Part shown: positions 6,375 through 12,502 of the stretch, piece after piece
How the letters are laid out: each line of letters begins with the position of its first letter
Position numbering within the stretch: position 1 is the first letter of the stretch
DNA from: Bacillota bacterium
GTDB taxonomy: Bacteria > Bacillota > Clostridia > Lachnospirales > Cellulosilyticaceae
DNA length: 12,502 nucleotides
Direction: 5' to 3'
Assembly (NCBI GenBank): GCA_023412455.1
Contig: JAEYNQ010000249.1
Coordinates: 1-12,502, forward strand
Notes under the pieces: model-generated
What the model was told of the DNA's origin: nothing
Seen by the model: only the letters and a program-made list of their open reading frames with translations
Database searches by the model: none
Made by a program: the position numbers and the translations under genes

Positions 6375-7241
6375 ATGAATAAAGGTACGAAGAAATGGTT
6401 TTGGATATTTACAGGTCCCGTCCTTGCAATATTTACCTTGATAGTACTGATTCCTATTATTATGGGTATAGGATATTCTTTTACTTCTTGGAATGGGATT
6501 TCTAGTCAAATAGACTTTGTGGGATTTGAAAATTATAAGGCTGCATTTACAGACACAGAGTTTTTTAACGCCTTTATCTTTACAGCCAAGTTTGCATTTG
6601 TTTCCGTTATAAGTATTAACTTAGTGGGCTTTTTATTGGCCCTTCTGGTTACTTCAGGTTTAAAAGGAAGTAATTTCTTAAGAGGCATTTTCTTTATTCC
6701 TAACTTAATCGGAGGATTAATCTTAGGTTTTATATGGCAATTTATCTTTACTAAAGGGTTTGATGCCATAGGTGCCAAGCTGGGCATCGAATGGCTAAGA
6801 GGCTGGCTTTCAACAGAAGCCACCGGCTTTTGGGGCCTTGTCATCTTAATGACCTGGCAAATGGCAGGTTACATGATGATCATTTACATAGCAGGTCTTC
6901 AAAATATACCAGATAGTGTACTAGAAGCAGCGGCCATTGATGGAGCCAATAAATGGGATATTCTAAGATGTATTACTTTACCGCTTGTTGTACCTTCTTT
7001 TACGGTAGGTATATTCCTTACTTTAGCCAATTCCTTTAAGCTCTATGATCAAAATTTATCCTTAACAGCAGGAGGCCCAGGAAATTCTACACAGATGGTG
7101 GCCATGAATATTTATAGGACAGCTTTTACAAATAGTAAATTTGGATTGGCTCAGTCTAAGGCAGTACTCTTTTTAATCGTGCTTGGTATAGTAGCCATTA
7201 CGCAAATGTATTTAAGTAAAAAGAAGGAGGTAGAAATGTAA
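6375..7241 (+). CDS. Sugar ABC transporter permease, MalF type
   Basis: The 288-residue integral membrane protein forms one half of the import channel. About six hydrophobic helices are visible, the first at about residues 8-32 and the last near the C-terminus. The conserved EAA loop that docks the ATPase is EAAAIDGANKWDILRCITLP (about 184-203), with the invariant glycine and LP. It lacks the extra N-terminal helices and large periplasmic loop of the E. coli MalF (514 residues), as usual for Gram-positive homologues. ATG 6375 is preferred because GGTGAT lies just upstream; ATG 6363 would add four residues but touches a G-run with no spacing. It begins 37 bases after the binding-protein gene, and its stop overlaps the next start by one base (TAATG). 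Confidence 0.92.
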   Translation: MNKGTKKWFWIFTGPVLAIFTLIVLIPIIMGIGYSFTSWNGISSQIDFVGFENYKAAFTDTEFFNAFIFTAKFAFVSVISINLVGFLLALLVTSGLKGSNFLRGIFFIPNLIGGLILGFIWQFIFTKGFDAIGAKLGIEWLRGWLSTEATGFWGLVILMTWQMAGYMMIIYIAGLQNIPDSVLEAAAIDGANKWDILRCITLPLVVPSFTVGIFLTLANSFKLYDQNLSLTAGGPGNSTQMVAMNIYRTAFTNSKFGLAQSKAVLFLIVLGIVAITQMYLSKKKEVEM

Positions 7242-8065
7242 TGGTAGAAAAGAAGACCAATAAATGGTTGTTAGGAATAATAGCATTTTTTGCAGGAATT
7301 ACTTTTTTAGCTCCTTTTTACTTAGTGATTATTAATTCTTTTAAAACTCAAAAAGGGTTTTTATTAGATGTTATGGGTCTGCCAGGGCAGTATTTTACCT
7401 TGAAGAATTATAGAGAAGCCTTTATAAAATTAGATTTTATGCGCGCAGCAACCAATTCGCTACTCATTACCGTTATAACCGTTATTTTACTTATTTTATT
7501 AACCTCTATGGCAGCTTGGATGCTGGTACGTACAAAGACAAAGCTAAGTACCTTTATCTTTTTAATGTTTTCAGCCTCTATGCTAGTGCCTTTTCAAGCA
7601 GTAATGCTTCCCCTTATTCGTATAATGGGTAAACTCCATATGCTGAATCCAGTGGGCTTAGTGATTGCATACATAGGTTTTGGAACAGCCATGTCTGTTG
7701 TGATGTATCATGGCTTTATTAAAAGTGTTCCAGTAGAAATTGAAGAAGCAGCTACAATTGATGGATGTAGTAGATGGAGTATATTTTGGAGGATTGTCTT
7801 TCCTCTTCTAAAACCTATTACTGTCACTATTTCCGTTTTAAATGCGATGTGGATATGGAATGACTTCTTACTTCCACAATTAGTTATTAATAAACCAGCT
7901 TGGCAAACCATTCCTCTTAAGATGTTCTACTTCTTTGGACAGTTTGCAAAGAGATGGGATTTAGCTTTGGCAGGACTTATTATTGCCATGATTCCTATTG
8001 TGGGATTTTATCTAGCCATGCAGAAACACATTGTTAAAGGTGTTATGCAAGGAGCTATTAAGTAG
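7241..8065 (+). CDS. Sugar ABC transporter permease, MalG type
   Basis: The 274-residue product is the second membrane subunit of the importer. It has a short cytoplasmic N-terminus (MVEKKTNKW), a first helix at about 9-31, then YLVIINSFKT, which is typical of the MalG/CUT1 family, and about six helices in all. The EAA loop is EEAATIDGCSRWSIFWRIVFP (168-188) with the conserved glycine and proline. The start overlaps the preceding stop by one base (TAATG), with AAGGAGG just upstream, implying translational coupling and equal subunit amounts. No ATP-binding subunit follows, so the transporter probably uses a shared MsmX/UgpC-like ATPase encoded elsewhere. Confidence 0.93.
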   Translation: MVEKKTNKWLLGIIAFFAGITFLAPFYLVIINSFKTQKGFLLDVMGLPGQYFTLKNYREAFIKLDFMRAATNSLLITVITVILLILLTSMAAWMLVRTKTKLSTFIFLMFSASMLVPFQAVMLPLIRIMGKLHMLNPVGLVIAYIGFGTAMSVVMYHGFIKSVPVEIEEAATIDGCSRWSIFWRIVFPLLKPITVTISVLNAMWIWNDFLLPQLVINKPAWQTIPLKMFYFFGQFAKRWDLALAGLIIAMIPIVGFYLAMQKHIVKGVMQGAIK

Positions 8066-8104
8066 AAAATAACTTTTCTCATCTGGAAGCTGAGAAGATT
8101 ATTT
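8066..8104 (+). promoter_or_regulatory. Intra-operon hairpin between malG-type gene and malQ
   Basis: Immediately after the permease stop, AAATAACTTTTCTCA (8067-8081) can pair with TGAGAAGATTATTT (8091-8104) across a nine-base loop, with a small bulge. There is no terminal T-run on the + strand, so it is more likely an mRNA-processing or stability element, or a weak attenuator, than a full terminator. The ribosome binding site of malQ (GGGAGG) lies downstream and is not in the stem. Confidence 0.45.
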
Positions 8105-8127
8105 ATAGAAAAAAGGGAGGATGTAAG

Positions 8128-9624
8128 ATGAGTAGAAAGAGTGGCATCATTATGCATATATCATCTCTTTCCGAAAAATATGGGATAGGAACCTTTGGAG
8201 AAAGAGCCTATAGGTTTGCGGATTTTCTAAAACAAGCTGGACAAAGCTATTGGCAAATATTGCCCTTAGGACACACAGGCTATGGGGATTCGCCCTATCA
8301 AGCCTTTTCAGCTTTTGCTGGCAATCCCTATTTTATTGACCTAGAGCTACTTGTAAAAGAAGGTCTTTTGGAAAAAGATGAACTAGATGATATAGACTTT
8401 GGTACAATGGCTGAAAAAGTAGATTATGGGAAGCTTTTCAAAGAAAGATTTCCGGTTTTAAGAAAGGCGTATAACAGGTTTAAACAAAATCCTTATGAAG
8501 AAATAGAGGGATTTCGAAAAGAAAATGGGACATGGTTAGAGGATTATGCCTTATATATGGCCATCAAAAATGAATTAGGTTTAAAGAGTTGGCAAGAGTG
8601 GGAACCTCAAATTAAAAAAAGGGAACCTGAAGCAATGGCAGCTTATAAGGAAAAGCTTGAAGATGAAATCAACTATTGGATCTTCATTCAATATTTGTTC
8701 TTTAAGCAATGGCGAGCTCTTAAGGCTTATGTTAATGAGTTAGGGATTAAGATCATTGGAGATATTCCGATCTACGTGTCAGCAGATAGTAGTGATACAT
8801 GGGCCAATGCAGAGCTTTTCCGTTTAGATGAAAATAAAAACCCAGTGGTAGTAGCAGGGTGTCCACCTGATGCCTTTTCTGAGACAGGGCAACTTTGGGG
8901 TAATCCTATTTATGATTGGGAGCACTTGGAAAAAACCAACTACGCTTGGTGGGTAGAACGTATCAGGGAAAGCTTAAAGCTTTATGATGTGATTCGAATC
9001 GATCACTTTAGAGGTTTCGAAGCTTACTGGGAAATCCCCTATGGAGAAGAAACAGCTCAAAAAGGGAAGTGGGTAAAAGGCCCAGGTATGAAGCTCTTTG
9101 ATGTTATTCAAAAGGAATTAGGTCACATTAATGTGATTGCAGAAGACTTAGGTTATCTGACTCAAGAGGTGATGGACTTTAGGGATGCTTCAGGGTATCC
9201 TGGTATGAAGGTACTACAATTTGCTTTTGATGCAAGAGAAGAGAGTGATTATCTCCCACATAACTATATTAAAAATTGTGTTGTCTACACAGGAACCCAC
9301 GATAATGATACAATTATGGGATGGTTCAATACAACAGGACTAAAAGAAGATATCGAATATGCCAAGAACTATCTTAAATGTAATGAAGAAGAGGGTTATC
9401 ACTGGGGCTTCATTAGAGGAGCCTGGAGTAGTGTAGGCGATATTGCAATAACACAAATGCAAGACTTTTTAGGACTTGGAAATGAAGCAAGAATGAACTT
9501 ACCCTCCACCTTAGGCATAAATTGGAAGTGGCGAATACAACAAGGCGTACTGACAGAGAATCTAGCGAATCAAATCTACGAATTAACCAAATTATATGGA
9601 AGGTTGAATGAAGATGATGAATAA
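8128..9624 (+). CDS. malQ: 4-alpha-glucanotransferase (amylomaltase, GH77)
   Basis: This 498-residue cytoplasmic enzyme transfers maltosyl or longer units between alpha-1,4-glucans, turning short maltodextrins into longer ones that the phosphorylase can use and releasing glucose. GH77 motifs are in order: SGIIMHISSLSEKYGIGTFG at the N-terminus, ILPLGHTGYGDSPYQAFSAF (44-63), GDIPIYVSADSSD (211-223), catalytic nucleophile Asp292 in VIRIDHFRGF, acid/base Glu339 in VIAEDLG, and Asp392 in GTHDND. Length matches bacterial amylomaltases without the extra N-terminal domains of E. coli MalQ. GGGAGG precedes the ATG at good spacing. Its 3' end overlaps the phosphorylase gene by 17 bases, implying coupled translation. 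Confidence 0.97.
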   Translation: MSRKSGIIMHISSLSEKYGIGTFGERAYRFADFLKQAGQSYWQILPLGHTGYGDSPYQAFSAFAGNPYFIDLELLVKEGLLEKDELDDIDFGTMAEKVDYGKLFKERFPVLRKAYNRFKQNPYEEIEGFRKENGTWLEDYALYMAIKNELGLKSWQEWEPQIKKREPEAMAAYKEKLEDEINYWIFIQYLFFKQWRALKAYVNELGIKIIGDIPIYVSADSSDTWANAELFRLDENKNPVVVAGCPPDAFSETGQLWGNPIYDWEHLEKTNYAWWVERIRESLKLYDVIRIDHFRGFEAYWEIPYGEETAQKGKWVKGPGMKLFDVIQKELGHINVIAEDLGYLTQEVMDFRDASGYPGMKVLQFAFDAREESDYLPHNYIKNCVVYTGTHDNDTIMGWFNTTGLKEDIEYAKNYLKCNEEEGYHWGFIRGAWSSVGDIAITQMQDFLGLGNEARMNLPSTLGINWKWRIQQGVLTENLANQIYELTKLYGRLNEDDE

Positions 9625-11986
9625 ACAAGAACTCAAAAAGAGTATGGATAAGTACTGCAAAGTAAAATATGGGAAGAGTATTGAACAAGCAAAGGACTAT
9701 GAAATCTTTAATGCCCTTTCTCTTACATTATTAGAAGGGGTAGTAGACGACTGGTGTGCTACAAAACAGCTTTATAGTTCACAAAAGCAAGCCTTTTATT
9801 TATCAGCAGAATACTTAATGGGCCGTGCACTAGGCAATAACCTTATTAGCATGGGTGCCTACGAGGAAGTAAAAGGGCTATTAGAAGAGCTAAACATTAA
9901 CCTGAATCAAATCGAAGAGATTGAAGAGGATGCAGGACTTGGTAATGGAGGTCTTGGAAGATTAGCAGCTTGCTTCATGGACTCAGGAGCTACCATGAAC
10001 TTACCTCTTCAAGGCTATGGTATTCGCTACTCTAACGGTCTCTTTAACCAAAAGATTGTAGAGGGTGCACAAGTAGAAGAAATCGATACCTGGCTTAAGT
10101 ATGGGGATCCATGGAGTATCCGAAGAGATGATGAAGCCGTTGTTGTAGACTTTAAAGACTACTCTGTTAAAGCGGTACCTTATGATATGCCAATCATCAG
10201 CTATGGTTCTAAAAATGTAAACACCTTGAGACTTTGGCAAGCAGAGCCTTTAGTTGCATTTGACTTTGAGTACTTTAATGCACAAGAATACTCTAAAGCA
10301 GTAGCTATGAAAAACAAAGCAGAAGATATTTCAAGAGTTCTTTATCCTAATGATTCGAAAGAAGCAGGTAAATTACTTAGACTCCGTCAACAATACTTTA
10401 TGGTAAGTGCCAGCCTTAAAGATATTTTAGCACCTGTACTTAAGGGTGAAGAAAAGCTGGATGTAGCCACACTAGGTGAGAAATATGCAGTTCAATTAAA
10501 TGATACCCACCCAGTACTAGCTATTCCTGAGTTCATTCGCATCCTTGTAGATGAGCTAGGTGTAGACTTTATGGCAGCACGCATGGCAGCGCAAAAAGTA
10601 TTTGCTTATACCAACCATACCATCCTTGCAGAAGCTCTTGAAAAATGGGATATGAAGTTAATCAATAAGCTTTTCCCACGTATTCTAGAAATCATTAAAG
10701 AGCTGGATAAATGCTTTATTGAAGAGCTTAAAGCGAAAAACTATTCCAAAGATGAAATCGATGCCTTTAAAATCATTGGCAATAAACAAGTACGTATGGC
10801 TAACTTAGCCATTCATATGGGGTTTGCAGTAAATGGTGTAGCAGCCCTTCATACTGAAATCTTAAAAGATGTGGAGCTCCATAATTGGTATGAGCTTTAC
10901 CCAGAAAAATTCCAAAACAAAACCAATGGGATTACACCAAGAAGATGGATGAGACTTTGTAATCAAGAGCTATCTAGCTATATTACAGAGCTACTTGGTT
11001 CAGAGGACTGGGTGAAGGACCTATCTCAACTTAAAACCCTTGAGAAATATATCAATGAGGATACAGTACTTAACCGTTTAACAGCGATTAAGAAAACAAA
11101 AAAAGAGCAGCTTATTGCTTATATTAAAGAAGTTGAAGGGATAGAACTAGAGGTTGATTCCCTCTTTGATATCCAAATCAAACGTTTACACGAGTATAAA
11201 CGTCAACTCCTTAATGCCTTTTATATTCTGGATTTATACTATCGCTTAAAGGAAAATCCTAACTTAGCTATTCCAAAAGTAAGCTTTATTTTTGGGGCGA
11301 AAGCCTTCCCGGGTTATGTACGTGCCAAAGCCATTGTGAAGTTTATTGGGGAAATCGCTAAACTTATCAACAATGATAAAGACATTAATGGCAAAATCAA
11401 AGTCCTCTTTGTGGAAAACTATCGTGTCTCTTATGCAGAAAAACTTTTCCCAGCAGCAGAAATATCTAAACAAATTTCTACAGCAGGAAAAGAAGCTTCT
11501 GGTACAGGAAATATGAAATTCATGGTAAACGGTGCATTAACCTTTGGAACCTATGATGGGGCCAATGTAGAAATCGCACAAGAAGCCAAAGAAGAAAATA
11601 ACTTTATCTTTGGTCTACGTGTAGAAGATATTGAAACCATTCAAGCTTCCAAAGAAGGCTATAGGGCAAAAGATTATTACGCAGCAGAAGCAGATCTTAA
11701 GAGGGTAGTAGATAGTCTCATTGATGGCACCTTTAGTGATGGTGGCAGTGGGGAATTTGAAGACTTATACCATTCCCTTATAAAAGAAGGGGATACTTAC
11801 TTCCTTCTAGCAGACTTTAAAGCCTTCAAAGAAGCAGAGGAAAAAGTATTTGAAGCCTATAAAGACCAAAGACACTGGGCACAAATGAGTCTTATGAATA
11901 TTGCCAACTCTGGTATTTTCTCTAGTGACCGTACCATTATGCAATACGCTACAGAAATCTGGAACATCACTCCAGTTACTTTATAA
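9608..11986 (+). CDS. glgP: Glycogen/maltodextrin phosphorylase (GT35)
   Basis: The 792-residue, PLP-dependent cytoplasmic enzyme cuts terminal alpha-1,4-linked glucose with phosphate to give glucose-1-phosphate. Family motifs are AEYLMGRALGNNL (67-79), EDAGLGNGGLGRLAACFMDS (107-126), QLNDTHP (296-302), TNHTILAEALEKW (335-347), IKRLHEYKRQLLN (524-536), and the PLP site EASGTGNMKFMVN with Lys637. The residue before the last Asn of that motif is Val, where Leu or Met is usual, a mild change. Length is close to maltodextrin phosphorylases, and no extra regulatory domain is seen. It overlaps malQ, so the operon role is maltodextrin breakdown (MalP-like) rather than glycogen storage, though the sequence alone does not separate these. 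GGAAGG at 9598-9603 can serve ATG 9608 or 9614, a difference of two residues. A terminator follows 14 bases after the stop. Confidence 0.95.
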   Translation: MKMMNKQELKKSMDKYCKVKYGKSIEQAKDYEIFNALSLTLLEGVVDDWCATKQLYSSQKQAFYLSAEYLMGRALGNNLISMGAYEEVKGLLEELNINLNQIEEIEEDAGLGNGGLGRLAACFMDSGATMNLPLQGYGIRYSNGLFNQKIVEGAQVEEIDTWLKYGDPWSIRRDDEAVVVDFKDYSVKAVPYDMPIISYGSKNVNTLRLWQAEPLVAFDFEYFNAQEYSKAVAMKNKAEDISRVLYPNDSKEAGKLLRLRQQYFMVSASLKDILAPVLKGEEKLDVATLGEKYAVQLNDTHPVLAIPEFIRILVDELGVDFMAARMAAQKVFAYTNHTILAEALEKWDMKLINKLFPRILEIIKELDKCFIEELKAKNYSKDEIDAFKIIGNKQVRMANLAIHMGFAVNGVAALHTEILKDVELHNWYELYPEKFQNKTNGITPRRWMRLCNQELSSYITELLGSEDWVKDLSQLKTLEKYINEDTVLNRLTAIKKTKKEQLIAYIKEVEGIELEVDSLFDIQIKRLHEYKRQLLNAFYILDLYYRLKENPNLAIPKVSFIFGAKAFPGYVRAKAIVKFIGEIAKLINNDKDINGKIKVLFVENYRVSYAEKLFPAAEISKQISTAGKEASGTGNMKFMVNGALTFGTYDGANVEIAQEAKEENNFIFGLRVEDIETIQASKEGYRAKDYYAAEADLKRVVDSLIDGTFSDGGSGEFEDLYHSLIKEGDTYFLLADFKAFKEAEEKVFEAYKDQRHWAQMSLMNIANSGIFSSDRTIMQYATEIWNITPVTL

Positions 11987-12000
11987 AGATAAAGCAAAAG

Positions 12001-12044
12001 AATTACCTACCGTCAAAGCTTGATTAACGGTAGGTAATTTTTTT
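12001..12044 (+). terminator. Intrinsic terminator of the maltodextrin operon
   Basis: A perfect 13-bp inverted repeat (AATTACCTACCGT at 12001-12013, ACGGTAGGTAATT at 12027-12039) encloses a 13-base loop and runs into seven Ts at 12038-12044. It starts 14 bases after the phosphorylase stop codon and should end transcription of the five-gene operon. Confidence 0.93.
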
Positions 12045-12127
12045 GTCTCCGACCTCCTAATGAGAGGGAAAAGAAAGGGAAAAAATTTAGGATAGATTAG
12101 GAATAGATTAGAAAAGAGAGGAATAAA

Positions 12128-12202
12128 ATGAGAAATATTTATAGAAGGATAAAAGTAGCTAAAACAATAGAAAAAATATATAAAAGAATTATTAAAAAAT
12201 GA
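12128..12202 (+). CDS. Possible 24-residue cationic peptide, doubtful
   Basis: ATG 12128 is preceded by GAGAGG (12116-12121) at a six-base spacing and opens a 24-codon frame ending in TGA. The peptide begins MRNIYRRIKVAK, has ten Lys/Arg and a single Glu, and spaces Ile, Tyr and Ala so that an amphipathic helix is possible. However, A-rich purine DNA naturally encodes Lys, Arg and Ile, no promoter is seen directly upstream, and the frame sits after a terminator. It may be non-coding; no function is claimed. Confidence 0.2.
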   Translation: MRNIYRRIKVAKTIEKIYKRIIKK

Positions 12203-12212
12203 TGAAATATAG

Positions 12213-12241
12213 TTGACTTTTAAAAAAGTTTATTATAGAAT
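12213..12241 (+). promoter_or_regulatory. Sigma-A-type promoter of the gene at 12470
   Basis: TTGACT (12213-12218) and TAGAAT (12236-12241) are exactly 17 bases apart, each one mismatch from consensus. The -10 and spacing equal those of the maltodextrin promoter at 4817-4845. The start site would be near 12248, at the operator. Confidence 0.75.
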
Positions 12242-12245
12242 GGAC

Positions 12246-12295
12246 TTGGAAACGATACCGATAAGGTTTCCGATAAGGGTACCAAAAGGTTCGTT
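12246..12295 (+). promoter_or_regulatory. cre-like operator followed by tandem CCGATAAGG repeats
   Basis: TTGGAAACGATACCG (12246-12260) fits the cre consensus WTGNAANCGNWNNCW except at the last base and closely matches the operator at 4851-4865. It continues into CCGATAAGG at 12258-12266, an exact second copy at 12270-12278, and a degenerate third (ACCAAAAGG, 12281-12289), ending in TTCGTT. GGAAAC (12248-12253) is also inverted as GTTTCC (12266-12271). The arrangement suggests more than one regulator molecule at the start site. Confidence 0.6.
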
Positions 12296-12384
12296 GTACA
12301 CTATTACTAAACGGCTCTAATGCAATAAAATAGGACATCATGGGTATACATAAACATTATAGGGAGCAAAAAGTAAGTAAAATG

Positions 12385-12419
12385 TTAAATCAAATAGTCA
12401 AAATGACCAGTTGATTTAA
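12385..12419 (+). promoter_or_regulatory. Symmetrical leader hairpin before the gene at 12470
   Basis: TTAAATCAA (12385-12393) pairs perfectly with TTGATTTAA (12411-12419), and inside it GTCA (12397-12400) pairs with TGAC (12404-12407) around an AAA loop, leaving a 3x3 internal loop. No T-run follows. It ends 50 bases before the ATG and could be an mRNA element or a DNA dyad for a dimeric protein. Confidence 0.4.
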
Positions 12420-12469
12420 TGGCATTACAAAATAATAATTAAACATGTTAAAAAAAGGGGGACTTTCTA

Positions 12470-12502
12470 ATGAAATTAAGCAAGGCAATGAAATCATTTT
12501 TA
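12470..12502 (+). CDS. Start of an unidentified gene, cut by the window edge
   Basis: Only 11 codons are present (MKLSKAMKSFL). GGGGG at 12457-12461 lies eight bases before the ATG, and a strong promoter and operator lie upstream, so the start is credible. The lysine-rich beginning followed by Phe-Leu would suit a signal peptide, so an exported protein is possible. Control matching the maltodextrin operon suggests a role in alpha-glucan use, for example a secreted amylase or pullulanase or another binding protein. That is inference from context only; the product cannot be identified. Confidence 0.6.
   Translation, partial: MKLSKAMKSFL

Larger units (their letters stand above)
12045..12469 (+). 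other. Long control and leader region of the next gene
   Basis: This stretch between the terminator and the gene at 12470 holds purine-rich tandem repeats (12087-12118), one possible 24-codon reading frame (12128-12202), a strong promoter (12213-12241), an operator with extra tandem repeats (12246-12295) and a symmetrical hairpin (12385-12419). The predicted leader is about 220 bases long. I see no recognised riboswitch class. Confidence 0.65.

Noticed and set aside
10001..11986. An unusual PLP-site residue (Val instead of Leu/Met after KFM) as a sign of an altered phosphorylase.
   Set aside because: The change is conservative and all catalytic motifs, including Lys637, are intact, so there is no reason to propose a different activity.
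1..12502. CRISPR array, mobile element, toxin-antitoxin or phage-defence system.
   Set aside because: No regularly spaced identical repeats with spacers, no transposase or integrase motifs, and no defence-type domains were seen; the genes form normal metabolic operons.

Overview
The window looks like chromosomal DNA from a low-GC, Gram-positive anaerobe of the Clostridia. This is inferred from the AT-rich sequence, strong purine-rich ribosome binding sites, compact operons, a fructose PTS of the IIABC type, and a maltodextrin ABC operon without its own ATPase. A saccharolytic or cellulolytic member of the Lachnospirales would fit, but no rRNA or species marker is present to settle this.

Region 1 (1-1463, + strand) holds the last 72 codons of a DUF2339-type polytopic membrane protein, overlapping by four bases (ATGA) a DUF3999-type membrane-anchored protein. 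This pair recurs in other bacteria and has no established function. It ends at a stem-loop terminator (about 1490-1573) that faces both ways and is shared with the convergent fructose operon.

Region 2 (1591-4476, - strand) is a fructose uptake operon. fruK (1-phosphofructokinase) is transcribed first, followed 66 bases later by fruA (fused EIIA-EIIB-EIIC). FruA imports fructose as fructose-1-phosphate and FruK makes fructose-1,6-bisphosphate. No DeoR-type fruR lies next to them.

Region 3 (4477-4978) is a 500-base divergent control region with no convincing gene. From left to right it holds the fruK leader and a probable fruK promoter, a set of TTTAAAGAGT repeats spaced two helical turns apart, a sigma-A-type promoter for the maltodextrin operon with a near-consensus cre/LacI-family operator at the predicted transcription start, and a leader hairpin.

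Region 4 (4997-11986, + strand) is a five-gene alpha-glucan operon: lipoprotein solute-binding protein, two permeases (MalF/MalG type), 4-alpha-glucanotransferase (malQ) and alpha-glucan phosphorylase (glgP/malP). Imported maltodextrins are disproportionated by MalQ and cut by the phosphorylase to glucose-1-phosphate. The genes are tightly packed, with two overlapping junctions, and a strong intrinsic terminator follows at 12001-12044.

Region 5 (12045-12502) is another long control region. Its promoter and operator are built like those in region 3: TTGA(C/T)T, 17 bases, TAGAAT, then TGGAAACGRTACCG at the start site. Extra tandem repeats and a symmetrical leader hairpin follow. It drives a gene whose first 11 codons begin at 12470; the product cannot be identified, but shared control suggests that it also serves alpha-glucan use.

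The coding content is ordinary carbohydrate metabolism. The items most worth a second look are in the control DNA (paired promoter-operators, phased repeats, leader hairpins) and the uncharacterised DUF2339/DUF3999 pair. No CRISPR array, mobile element, tRNA or rRNA was seen.
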